Under the pieces are notes generated by a model. That model was given only the letters and a program-made list of their open reading frames with translations, did not search any database and was not told where the DNA came from. Made by a program: the position numbers and the translations under genes. A stretch of DNA of 64,000 nt. It comes from CAYZMS01 sp964479625. Its GTDB lineage: Bacteria; Bacteroidota; Bacteroidia; Chitinophagales; Saprospiraceae. The stretch covers positions 1 through 64,000 of the forward strand of contig CAYZMS010000003.1 of the NCBI GenBank assembly GCA_964479625.1, given 5' to 3'. Shown here one piece after another: positions 43,282 through 49,617 of the stretch; the first letter of the stretch is position 1; each line of letters opens with the position of its first letter.

Positions 43282-43325
43282 CAAAATTATTCCTTTCTAC
43301 ACTTTCCATCAGTAATGTTAATCAC
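43282..43325 (-). promoter_or_regulatory. Dyad plus -7 element, site C2 (proximal, CstB-like copy 1)
   Basis: On the minus strand TAATTTTG (43289-43282) fits TAnnTTTG fully. The imperfect dyad GTAATGTTAATCAC (43312-43325, seven of ten half-site bases as in GTGAC-N4-GTCAC) starts 23 nt upstream. The flank TCGAATACAAAA is shared with the promoter of copy 2, supporting a common origin. Confidence 0.4.
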
Positions 43326-43391
43326 AATCCGGTCTTGTTTGACTATCGATAAACAGGAAGCTGGAAACCTTTTCTTTTCAAAGCTATAGAA

Positions 43392-43436
43392 CAAAATTAA
43401 TAGATGTTGTTACATTTGTTCAGTGACGGTCATCAC
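43392..43436 (-). promoter_or_regulatory. Dyad plus -7 element, site C (distal, CstB-like copy 1)
   Basis: GTGACGGTCATCAC (43423-43436) matches GTGAC-N4-GTCAC in nine of ten positions. On the minus strand TAATTTTG (43399-43392) is a perfect -7 element, with 24 nt between it and the dyad core. It points toward the CstB-like gene starting at 43114, giving a leader of about 275 nt. Confidence 0.5.
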
Positions 43437-43447
43437 ACTTCAGCGCA

Positions 43448-43472
43448 TAAAAAAACCGGGCAAACAGCCCGG
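43448..43472 (-). terminator. Terminator of the CBS-domain gene
   Basis: On the minus strand, arms CCGGGC and GCCCGG around a 5-nt loop are followed by a run of T (the A-run before 43456 on the plus strand). It lies about 50 nt beyond the CBS gene stop. Confidence 0.7.
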
Positions 43473-43520
43473 CAATTGAATGGGTATGACACAAGTTTAC
43501 TTTAAGAAGTGCCTTTGAAT

Positions 43521-43973
43521 TTACTCCTGTAACAAGGCGCATTCCCTGAAACAATGAGTGATCAGATCATGCGTGGTGACCAGGCCTACCAATTTTCCTC
43601 GATCTACTACGGGCAATGCGTGGAAAAAGTTTTCTTTAAAGATCTCAGCGGCATAGGTAAGCGGGGCATCCGCCTCCAGGGTGGCCAGTTTGCAGGTCAT
43701 AATTTCCTTTACCAGAATTGCCCTATAAAGACGGTCATTATAGGCTGAATACCTTTCCTTATTGAATAAGGTAAGCATGTGATTAACCCGAAGGAAGTCC
43801 TGTTTGCTGATCATTCCCATTAACCGACCATCTTCTTCTACCACTGGTATATGGTGGATGGTATTGCCATTGAAAATAGCATTTACTTTTTCCAGGGTGT
43901 CATCGGGATGAACGATGAGCAAGTCTCGGGTCATAATTTTGGAAACTGGAATCTTCAAGGAAGGCGGTTGCAT
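43521..43973 (-). CDS. CBS-domain pair protein
   Basis: A 150-residue cytoplasmic protein made of two CBS motifs: VSKIMTRDLLIVHPDDTLEKV to IPVVEEDGRLMGMISKQDFLR, and VKEIMTCKLATLEADAPLTYA to LPVVDRGKLVGLVTTHDLIT. No catalytic domain is attached. Such stand-alone pairs bind adenosine nucleotides or SAM and regulate other proteins. It lies between the two CstB-like genes and downstream of a rhodanese gene, so it probably belongs to the island. The upstream region contains an FNR-like TGAT-N4-ATCA sequence at 44045 but no -7 element at the proper distance. Confidence 0.88.
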   Translation of the reverse strand: MQPPSLKIPVSKIMTRDLLIVHPDDTLEKVNAIFNGNTIHHIPVVEEDGRLMGMISKQDFLRVNHMLTLFNKERYSAYNDRLYRAILVKEIMTCKLATLEADAPLTYAAEIFKENFFHALPVVDRGKLVGLVTTHDLITHCFRECALLQE

Positions 43974-44081
43974 AATTTGGTCTTTTTATTTTAAAGTACT
44001 TCCTTTCCTTTTTAAGTGGGATGCTATCCGTCAGTTTCAATTGTTGATCTTTATCATCCTGGTCTCCGATCTTAGTAATGT

Positions 44082-44120
44082 ATGGGCTGATAGGTTGGTA
44101 AAATTGATCCATCAGCCCAT
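44082..44120. repeat. Hairpin after the single-domain rhodanese gene
   Basis: ATGGGCTGAT (44082-44091) and ATCAGCCCAT (44111-44120) are perfect 10-bp arms with a 19-nt loop, just beyond the rhodanese stop at 44127. No T-run follows on the minus strand, so it may stabilise the mRNA end or act with a different mechanism. Confidence 0.45.
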
Positions 44121-44126
44121 TCCCTC

Positions 44127-44408
44127 CTAGGATACCTGGGTAAGAGGTGCTTCATCCCAGGCACCCCCATTATACACTTCGCTTACTCCCTGAGCCTGCA
44201 TCAGCATGGTCGCTAAACCTGAGCGGTTTCCTGAACGGCAGACCATAATCAGGGGGCGGCCCATGGTCTGTAATTCCTCCAGGCGGGGCATAACCTGATT
44301 CAGGGGAATATTCAAGGAGCGCTCAATATGGCCTTCTTCAAATTCGAATGGTTCCCGGACGTCAATAATAGTAGCATCCGGTTGTTGGAATAATTGTTCG
44401 ATATTCAT
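44127..44408 (-). CDS. Single-domain rhodanese, copy 1
   Basis: A 93-residue cytoplasmic sulfurtransferase. Features are TIIDVREPFEFEEGHIERSLNIPL, the active-site loop VCRSGNRSG with nucleophilic Cys, and the C-terminal VYNGGAWDEAPL. It probably moves sulfane sulfur between low-molecular thiols, thiosulfate and protein carriers. The start at 44408 (MNIEQLFQQ) is preferred over an upstream in-frame ATG because a promoter and dyad lie immediately before it. Transcribed in the same direction as the CstB-like genes. Confidence 0.92.
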   Translation of the reverse strand: MNIEQLFQQPDATIIDVREPFEFEEGHIERSLNIPLNQVMPRLEELQTMGRPLIMVCRSGNRSGLATMLMQAQGVSEVYNGGAWDEAPLTQVS

Positions 44409-44435
44409 CTCTATTGTTTTTTGTGTTTGTTGTTG

Positions 44436-44480
44436 CAAATATGGGCGTTTTTGCTCCTGGTCTTCCGTGATTGTTGTTAC
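44436..44480 (-). promoter_or_regulatory. Dyad plus -7 element, site D (single-domain rhodanese)
   Basis: GTGATTGTTGTTAC (44467-44480) matches GTGAC-N4-GTCAC at eight of ten half-site positions. On the minus strand CATATTTG (44443-44436) fits TAnnTTTG except for the first base, with 24 nt between core and box. Transcription would begin about 25 nt before the rhodanese start. Confidence 0.45.
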
Positions 44481-44542
44481 AAATCTCCCAGCCAGTAGTG
44501 GATGCCCCGATAAGGAAGGAAAACAAACCAATGAATCCCATT

Positions 44543-44575
44543 AAAAAAAGGGCTAACACCTAACAGTGTTAACCC
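44543..44575 (-). terminator. Terminator of CstB-like copy 2
   Basis: On the minus strand the arms GGGTTAACAC and GTGTTAGCCC (one mismatch) form a hairpin with a 6-nt loop at 44550-44575, followed by a run of seven T (44549-44543). It lies about 45 nt beyond the copy 2 stop. Confidence 0.75.
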
Positions 44576-44618
44576 CACCAATGAAAATCGAACAATTTAT
44601 ACGGTATCTTATTCCTTG

Positions 44619-46025
44619 TTACAGCTCTGTGAGTTGTTCGGTATATTCTGTGAGTGGTAAGTTCGTTTCCTTCAGGGCTTCGAACCCACCCTCTATGTTG
44701 ATCAGGTTTTCAAATCCCCGGGCACGCAGAATAGAGGTTGCGATCATGGAACGGTAGCCTCCTTTACAGTGCAGGTAATAAGCTTTATTGCGATCCAGCT
44801 CGCTCATATTTTGGTTGATGAAGTCCAGCGGAAAGTTTTGCGCTCCTACGACGTGTTGGGCATCGTATTCACTTTCCTTTCGAACATCCAGTACCTTCTT
44901 TCCCTCCAGCCCTTCTTTGGCCAGATCCTGAACATCGACCTCCTGAATGATATCTACTTCCAAACCTTCCGTTTTCCAAGCCTCAAACCCCCCTTCCAGG
45001 TAACCGATGGAGTTATCATATCCAACCCGGGAAAGACGGGTAACGACTTCTTCTTCCCGCCCTGGGACGGCAACAAAAAGGATGGCTTGCTTCAGGTCGG
45101 TGATCAATGCTCCAACCCACATGGCAAAGTTGTCGTCAATGCCGATAAATATACTGCCGGGTATAAAACCTTTGGCAAAAACCTCTTTTGGGCGGGTATC
45201 AATTACTAAGGCACCTTCTGCTTCCCAGGCAGTTTGGAAGGCTCTGGGGCTCAACGCGACCAGTCCGCGTTCGCGCACTTCGTCAATGCTGTCATAACCC
45301 ATCTTATTCATTACGGCATTTTTGGGGAAGTATTGAGGAGGAGCGACCAGACCAGTAGTTACTTCCTTAACAAATTCTTCCTTACCCATATCTGCCCTGA
45401 GGGCATAGTTGGTTTTCTTTTGATCACCCAGGCGCCCCCATGTCTCACTGCTCATTTTCTTGCCGCAGGCAGAGCCAGCGCCGTGGCCGGGATATACAAT
45501 TACATTATTGGGCAAAGGCATGATCTTATTTCGAAGGCTCTCGAAAAGATGAGCGGCGAGGTCTTCGCGGGATAAATCCGTTTTGACAGCAAGGTCGGGG
45601 CGGCCAACGTCACCCAGGAATAGCGTGTCACCGGTAAAGATGGCGTAATCCTTTCCTTTTTCGTCACGTAAGAGGAAGGTACTGGATTCCATGGTGTGCC
45701 CAGGGGTATGCAAAACGACAATACTAACATCGCCCACTTTCAAGACTTCTCCGTCTTTTGCAATGTGCGCTTCGAAATTGGGCTGTGCAGTAGGACCGTA
45801 AACGATAGTCGCTCCCGTTTTCTTTGCCAGGTCCAGGTGACCGGAAACAAAGTCTGCATGAAAATGGGTTTCCAGCACGTATTTGATCTTGGCGCCGTCT
45901 TGCTCAGCGCGCTCCAGGTAGGGTTCTGTTTCGCGAAGGGGGTCGATGATGACGGCTTCCCCTTTACTTTCTACATAGTAGGCGGCTTCCGCCAGGCATC
46001 CGGTATAAATTTGCTCTACTTTCAT
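44619..46025 (-). CDS. CstB-like persulfide dioxygenase-rhodanese fusion, copy 2
   Basis: A 468-residue paralogue of the protein at 41660, with the same order: metallo-beta-lactamase domain (THFHADFVSGH, HTPGHTMEST, FTGDTLFLGDVGRPDL, YPGHGAGSACG), a pseudo-rhodanese whose active loop is VAVPGREEE without Cys, and an active rhodanese with LHCKGGYRSM. The identical N-terminus MKVEQIYTGCLAEAAYY settles the start. Its leader is unusual: beyond the dyad/-7 promoter it contains a terminator-like hairpin and a 12-2-12 palindrome. The proposed reaction is persulfide plus O2 to sulfite, then sulfur transfer to thiosulfate by the rhodanese domain. Confidence 0.92.
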   Translation of the reverse strand: MKVEQIYTGCLAEAAYYVESKGEAVIIDPLRETEPYLERAEQDGAKIKYVLETHFHADFVSGHLDLAKKTGATIVYGPTAQPNFEAHIAKDGEVLKVGDVSIVVLHTPGHTMESSTFLLRDEKGKDYAIFTGDTLFLGDVGRPDLAVKTDLSREDLAAHLFESLRNKIMPLPNNVIVYPGHGAGSACGKKMSSETWGRLGDQKKTNYALRADMGKEEFVKEVTTGLVAPPQYFPKNAVMNKMGYDSIDEVRERGLVALSPRAFQTAWEAEGALVIDTRPKEVFAKGFIPGSIFIGIDDNFAMWVGALITDLKQAILFVAVPGREEEVVTRLSRVGYDNSIGYLEGGFEAWKTEGLEVDIIQEVDVQDLAKEGLEGKKVLDVRKESEYDAQHVVGAQNFPLDFINQNMSELDRNKAYYLHCKGGYRSMIATSILRARGFENLINIEGGFEALKETNLPLTEYTEQLTEL

Positions 46026-46057
46026 AAGGTAAGAAGGTTAAAAAGTTTTGATTAATG

Positions 46058-46083
46058 AAAATATGAACAAGTGTTCATATTTT
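46058..46083. promoter_or_regulatory. ArsR/SmtB-type 12-2-12 palindrome before CstB-like copy 2
   Basis: Left arm AAAATATGAACA (46058-46069), spacer AG, right arm TGTTCATATTTT (46072-46083), perfectly symmetric. The 12-2-12 format and the TGAACA core are typical of ArsR/SmtB-family operators. It begins 33 nt before the start codon at 46025. No ArsR-type gene is present in the window. Confidence 0.6.
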
Positions 46084-46094
46084 GGATAAAAAGA

Positions 46095-46114
46095 AAAGGC
46101 GGTTAAACGCCTTT
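46095..46114 (-). terminator. Terminator-like hairpin in the leader of CstB-like copy 2
   Basis: On the minus strand AAAGGCG-TTTAAC-CGCCTTT is followed by TCTTTTT. It lies downstream of the predicted start site (-7 element at 46150-46143) and upstream of the coding region, the position of an attenuator. Confidence 0.5.
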
Positions 46115-46142
46115 ACCGTATGTTTCTTTTTCCAATCGAATA

Positions 46143-46189
46143 CAAAAATAAGGTGTTACAACATGTATGGCGTTGACTTTTGTCAACGC
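46143..46189 (-). promoter_or_regulatory. Dyad plus -7 element, site E (CstB-like copy 2)
   Basis: GCGTTGACTTTTGTCAACGC (46170-46189) is a perfect 8-bp inverted repeat with a 4-nt spacer and core TTGAC-N4-GTCAA. On the minus strand TATTTTTG (46150-46143) is a perfect -7 element separated by 23 nt from the TGAC-N4-GTCA core. The dyad centre falls about 40 nt upstream of the predicted start site. Confidence 0.65.
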
Positions 46190-46253
46190 TACTTAATGAT
46201 TTTCCTTTGTAACCAGTTTTGGGGGGCTATGTTTGGGTAAGGGAGCGGGTAAC

Positions 46254-46286
46254 GCGCCAGTCGTAGCTATTCGCTACCACTGGCGC
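46254..46286. repeat. Stable REP-like hairpin after the SulP gene
   Basis: GCGCCAGT (46254-46261) pairs with ACTGGCGC (46279-46286), then after one C-C mismatch GTAGC pairs with GCTAC around the loop TATTC. There is no T-run, so it is more like a palindromic intergenic repeat or mRNA-end structure than a classical terminator. A second hairpin of similar wording is at 57388. Confidence 0.5.
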
Positions 46287-46310
46287 TTGAAGAGAAATCC
46301 TGAGTTGTAT

Positions 46311-48047
46311 TTACTGATTCGCTTGCAAAGTATAATCTCTGTAGGATTGAATTTTATCCTCTTCGGGAGGAGTGGTTCCCTGAATGAAGTTGACCGCATC
46401 ATTTACGTTCAAAAAAAAGTGCTCTTCTCCCACTTTTTCGATCAGGTGGTTCCTTTTTAGGGCATCACGTACCGGCCCGATCAGATTAGTGAAATAAAGG
46501 TCCAACCCTTGTAGACGTAAATCGTCGATCAGATCAGACAATCCGTGAACGGCACTACTGTCCAGTTTGCTGATGCTTGACATATTGAATATTATGGATT
46601 TTAGTTGACCGCTATTCGAGCTAATCAGGTCTTCCAGTTTATCCCTAAAATAAGCAATATTGGCGAAGTACAGATCAGAATCGAATCGGTAGATCAGTAA
46701 ATCCTCTGGTCGCTCCAGGTTGTCGAAGCGATCGATATTCCTAAAGGAATGGGTACCCGGTACACGTCCTTGTACGGCAATATGGGGGCGGCTGGAACGA
46801 TAGATCACCATAGCCAGCGATAAGACCACCCCTACTCCGATACCTTGTTCAATGCCCAGTGAAAGGGTAGCGAAGAAGGTGACCAATAACATAGCCAGGT
46901 CTGGTTTATTGGTCGCCCAAAGGTGACCCACTTCTTTAAAGTCGATCAGGCCAAAAACAGCAACCATAATAACAGAAGCCAGAATAGCCTTCGGTAAGAA
47001 GTAAAATAATGGGGTGAGGAAAAGAAGGGTCAAAATAATCAATCCAGCGCTAATGATCGAAGCTAGCCCTGTTTGTGCCCCAGCCTGGTCATTGACCGCT
47101 GTCCGGGAAAATCCACCTGTTACGGGATAGGATTGCAGGAATGCACCCCCGATATTGGCAGCACCCAGGGCAATGAGTTCCTGATTGGAGCTGACCTTGT
47201 AATTTTTATGTTTTGCCTGAATCGCCTTAGCAACAGCGATGCTTTCCATAAAGCTGACCAGAGCAATAGTAAGTGCTATTGGAAGCAACTGGCCGAAAAC
47301 TTCCCCCCCTAACTGCGGAACACTAAAGCTGGGTAGTCCCTCTGGCACTGTCCCGACTATTTTAACTCCTTGTTCGGTAAGTCCCAGTCCCCAAACGACC
47401 AGGATACCAAAAGCTACGGCCAGCAAAGGACCTGGTATCGACCGATTGATCCTTTTGGCACCTATGATCAGTATAATTCCAAGAATACCAATGGCAAAGG
47501 TTACCCAATTGACCGCCCCGATTTGCTCAAAAGCCTGAAGCAGGATCTCATGAATGTGATGAGAACGCGGAATATCAATGCCCAAAAGGTGTTTTAGCTG
47601 GGATAGCCCGATGATGAGGGCGGCTGCCGAAGTAAAACCGCTGATTACTGGGTGGGATAGAAAATTAACCAAAAACCCAAGCCGGAAGGCGCCCAGTAAA
47701 AATTGAATAGCTCCGACAAAGAGTGCAAGGGCAATAGCTAGAGCGATATAAGTCTCACTTCCTCCCTCCGCAATGGCACCTATACCTGCTGCGGTTAGCA
47801 GGGAAACCATAGCTACGGGCCCTACCGCAAGCTGGCGGGAAGTCCCCAATAAGGCATAAATGATCAAAGGAATAGTGGAAGCATAAAGCCCGTAAATGGG
47901 AGGTAGGCCGGCGATCATAGCGTACGCCATACCTTGAGGGATGAGCATTACGCCCACTGTTAAACCGGCTGATAGGTCTCCCTTGAATTGTGTTGCCTGA
48001 TAATTGGGCAGCCAATCCATGGCCGGAAAAAAATGTTTGAAATTCAT
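46311..48047 (-). CDS. SulP-family anion transporter
   Basis: A 578-residue inner-membrane permease of the SLC26/SulP family. The N-terminus has LPNYQATQFKGDLSAGLTVGVMLIPQGMAYAMIAGLPPIYGLYAS; other landmarks are LLGTSRQLAVGPVAMVSLL, PVISGFTSAAALIIGLSQL, SYPVTGGFSRTAVNDQAGAQT and, in the C-terminal STAS domain (about 430-560), IIFNMSSISKLDSSAVHGL. It probably carries sulfate, sulfite or bicarbonate; the sulfur genes around it favour a sulfur oxyanion. The promoter region contains a perfect dyad and a perfect -7 element (site F). Confidence 0.93.
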   Translation of the reverse strand: MNFKHFFPAMDWLPNYQATQFKGDLSAGLTVGVMLIPQGMAYAMIAGLPPIYGLYASTIPLIIYALLGTSRQLAVGPVAMVSLLTAAGIGAIAEGGSETYIALAIALALFVGAIQFLLGAFRLGFLVNFLSHPVISGFTSAAALIIGLSQLKHLLGIDIPRSHHIHEILLQAFEQIGAVNWVTFAIGILGIILIIGAKRINRSIPGPLLAVAFGILVVWGLGLTEQGVKIVGTVPEGLPSFSVPQLGGEVFGQLLPIALTIALVSFMESIAVAKAIQAKHKNYKVSSNQELIALGAANIGGAFLQSYPVTGGFSRTAVNDQAGAQTGLASIISAGLIILTLLFLTPLFYFLPKAILASVIMVAVFGLIDFKEVGHLWATNKPDLAMLLVTFFATLSLGIEQGIGVGVVLSLAMVIYRSSRPHIAVQGRVPGTHSFRNIDRFDNLERPEDLLIYRFDSDLYFANIAYFRDKLEDLISSNSGQLKSIIFNMSSISKLDSSAVHGLSDLIDDLRLQGLDLYFTNLIGPVRDALKRNHLIEKVGEEHFFLNVNDAVNFIQGTTPPEEDKIQSYRDYTLQANQ

Positions 48048-48127
48048 TGGTTATGCTGTATTTACTATATCCAAACCGCTCTATTAGAAAACGCATGAAT
48101 AAATTTACATATGAAAAAAGATTGGTG

Positions 48128-48171
48128 CAAATGTAGCAAGTAAAGGCAGCCCACTCAGTGACAGATGTCAC
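48128..48171 (-). promoter_or_regulatory. Dyad plus -7 element, site F (SulP gene)
   Basis: GTGACAGATGTCAC (48158-48171) is a perfect GTGAC-N4-GTCAC dyad. On the minus strand TACATTTG (48135-48128) is a perfect TAnnTTTG, exactly 23 nt from the core. It points to the SulP gene starting at 48047 with a leader of about 75 nt. Both elements are perfect in this copy. Confidence 0.65.
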
Positions 48172-48194
48172 GTCGGCAGTGGTGATAGGGCTTC

Positions 48195-48590
48195 TTAAGA
48201 GGAAGGTGTTGTTTCGGAAGGTTGGTCTTTCCAGATATTCAGGGCATTTAAGCCTCCGTCAAGGTGGTGCACATTTTCGAACCCGGCATTTCGCATTAAG
48301 GTACAAACTCGCATGCTACGCCGGCCACTTCGGCAAAAAACGAGGTAATGGCCTTTAGGGTCAAGGGATTCCAACTGATCCAGGAATTTTTCGCCCAGAT
48401 AGTCCATATTAATAGCATCTAGCAAGGTCTCCCCAACTGCTTCCTGCGGGGTTCGAACGTCCAGCAAAACTGCTTCGGGGTCTTTTCGTGCTGCATCCAG
48501 AAAGGCTTCCGGGGGTAAATTGGAAAGGTATTGTTTTAGTAAACTCCAACGGCTGACCGGGCAAGCGCTGGACTTTTTATTGTCCTCCAT
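48195..48590 (-). CDS. Single-domain rhodanese, copy 2
   Basis: A 131-residue sulfurtransferase: SNLPPEAFLDAARKDPEAVL, LLDVRTPQEAVGETLLDAIN, and an active-site loop FCRSGRRSMRV. The C-terminus HLDGGLNALNIWKD is standard. It also carries three extra Cys residues, in SACPVSRW, CTLMRN and the active loop. It lies upstream of the SulP gene on the same strand with 147 nt between, and probably has its own promoter. An imperfectly spaced inverted repeat CTTGAC-N6-GTCAAG (48602-48619) precedes the start. Confidence 0.9.
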   Translation of the reverse strand: MEDNKKSSACPVSRWSLLKQYLSNLPPEAFLDAARKDPEAVLLDVRTPQEAVGETLLDAINMDYLGEKFLDQLESLDPKGHYLVFCRSGRRSMRVCTLMRNAGFENVHHLDGGLNALNIWKDQPSETTPSS

Positions 48591-48700
48591 AATATTGTGG
48601 GCTTGACTATAAGGTCAAGTTAGCTAATCGCTATCTATTAAACAAGGGTAACAGCTTAGAACTACCCCCTTCGCAAATGGTTGAAAAAGCAATTTGAAAA

Positions 48701-48725
48701 AAGGTAAAATTGTATATTTTACCTT
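48701..48725. promoter_or_regulatory. AT-rich dyad upstream of the Lrp/AsnC gene
   Basis: AAGGTAAAAT (48701-48710), spacer TGTAT, ATTTTACCTT (48716-48725): perfect 10-bp arms. AT-rich dyads of this size are typical of Lrp/AsnC-family autoregulatory operators. It lies about 240 nt before the regulator start. Confidence 0.45.
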
Positions 48726-48790
48726 AGATTGCAACGAATTTAACGGTTGAAATTAGCTTTTTAGCCAAAACCGGGCTTCCGGTTCTTTCC

Positions 48791-48958
48791 ATGCTAAGGC
48801 TGCAAGGCCATCTGGCCGACCTGAGATCTCTATTTAGGTTGGTCGTGGTTTTCAGTGTTGACCATACCCAAAAAATCAAGAATGAGTTGGACGTAGCCAT
48901 TCAGAGCATCTCTGATGAGGACGCCTTAGGTATTGAGTGTTTATTCTCTCAAAAATAA
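48791..48958 (+). CDS. Possible 55-residue ORF preceding the Lrp/AsnC gene
   Basis: ATG-initiated ORF encoding MLRLQGHLADLRSLF and then VVVFSVDHTQKIKNELDVAI, ending ALGIECLFSQK. The stop is 8 nt before the Lrp start. The frame stays open back to 48728 without another ATG. It could be a short real cistron or the 3' remnant of a lost gene. No homologue is recognised; evidence is weak. Confidence 0.25.
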   Translation: MLRLQGHLADLRSLFRLVVVFSVDHTQKIKNELDVAIQSISDEDALGIECLFSQK

Positions 48959-48966
48959 ACCGATTT

Positions 48967-49428
48967 ATGAAGATTCTTGATGGTGTGGACCGCGACATAC
49001 TCCGGCTTTTGCAGGACAATGCCAAGTTGACGATAAAGGAAGTGGCTAATCAATTGGGAATGACCACCACTCCTGTTTATGAACGGATCAAACGCATGGA
49101 AGAAGCCGGATATATAGAACGTTATGTTGCCCTGCTCAATCAGGATAAGCTATTGTTTAACCTTTCTGCTTATTGCCAGGTAAGCCTTGTAAGCAATACT
49201 CCTGGAAAACTGCAGCTATTCGAGCAAGCTGTCGGGAAAATGGATGAAGTGGTGGAGTGCCACCGTATTGCCGGGGCTTTCGATTACCTTTTAAAAGTAA
49301 TAGTAAGCGACATGAAGGAATTTGAGGCCTTCCTGGTGGAAAAGCTGTCGGCCCAGGAAATCGTTGGTCAAGTGCATACTTCGTTCGTTATGTCCTCTTC
49401 GAAACAGACTACCAGCCTACCCCTTTAA
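48967..49428 (+). CDS. Lrp/AsnC-family transcriptional regulator
   Basis: A 153-residue feast/famine regulator. The N-terminal winged HTH (residues 5-60) reads LDGVDRDILRLLQDNAKLTIKE and TTTPVYERIKRMEEAGYIERY. The C-terminal RAM domain (about 65-145) reads SAYCQVSLVSNTPGKLQLFEQ, VVECHRIAGAFDYLLKVIVSD and FVMSSSKQTTSLPL. The start MKILDGVDRDIL is standard; a GTG 10 codons upstream is less likely. These proteins usually sense amino acids, often the one made or degraded by their targets. An AT-rich dyad upstream may be its operator. It borders the sulfur island, but a link is not shown. Confidence 0.92.
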   Translation: MKILDGVDRDILRLLQDNAKLTIKEVANQLGMTTTPVYERIKRMEEAGYIERYVALLNQDKLLFNLSAYCQVSLVSNTPGKLQLFEQAVGKMDEVVECHRIAGAFDYLLKVIVSDMKEFEAFLVEKLSAQEIVGQVHTSFVMSSSKQTTSLPL

Positions 49429-49617
49429 TTCCCGCTCACAAAAGATCAACTGCCGGTTCCTAAAAATTGGCTTCGATCTTTCCATTGAAGCGCCTTTTGA
49501 TAATAAGTCGGGCTGGGCTGCGTTAAATTGCAGGAAAAAAGTCCCCATTTTGCGACTTTGAGCGAATATCCTCGTATAGGGCCCAAATTTTTTATCCTTT
49601 TCCCTATCCAAGTATCT

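Larger units (their letters stand above)
43115..43520. other. Regulatory region upstream of CstB-like copy 1
   Basis: About 400 nt without a gene. It contains the CBS-gene terminator (43448-43472) and two dyad/-7 pairs pointing toward copy 1, at 43282-43325 and 43392-43436. No ORF of interest was seen. Confidence 0.55.
48591..48966. other. Region between rhodanese copy 2 and the Lrp/AsnC gene
   Basis: About 375 nt. It contains CTTGAC/GTCAAG next to the rhodanese start, an AT-rich 10-bp dyad at 48701-48725, and a possible 55-codon ORF at 48791-48958. No larger gene is supported. Confidence 0.5.

Noticed and set aside
44045..44056. FNR-like TGAT-N4-ATCA upstream of the CBS gene
   Set aside because: No -7 element lies at 22-25 nt on the proper side, so it was not counted with the seven dyad/promoter pairs.
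48602..48619. CTTGAC/GTCAAG inverted repeat before rhodanese copy 2
   Set aside because: The spacer is 6 nt instead of 4, it lies only 12 nt from the start codon, and no -7 element follows. It may be an operator but does not fit the recurring pattern.
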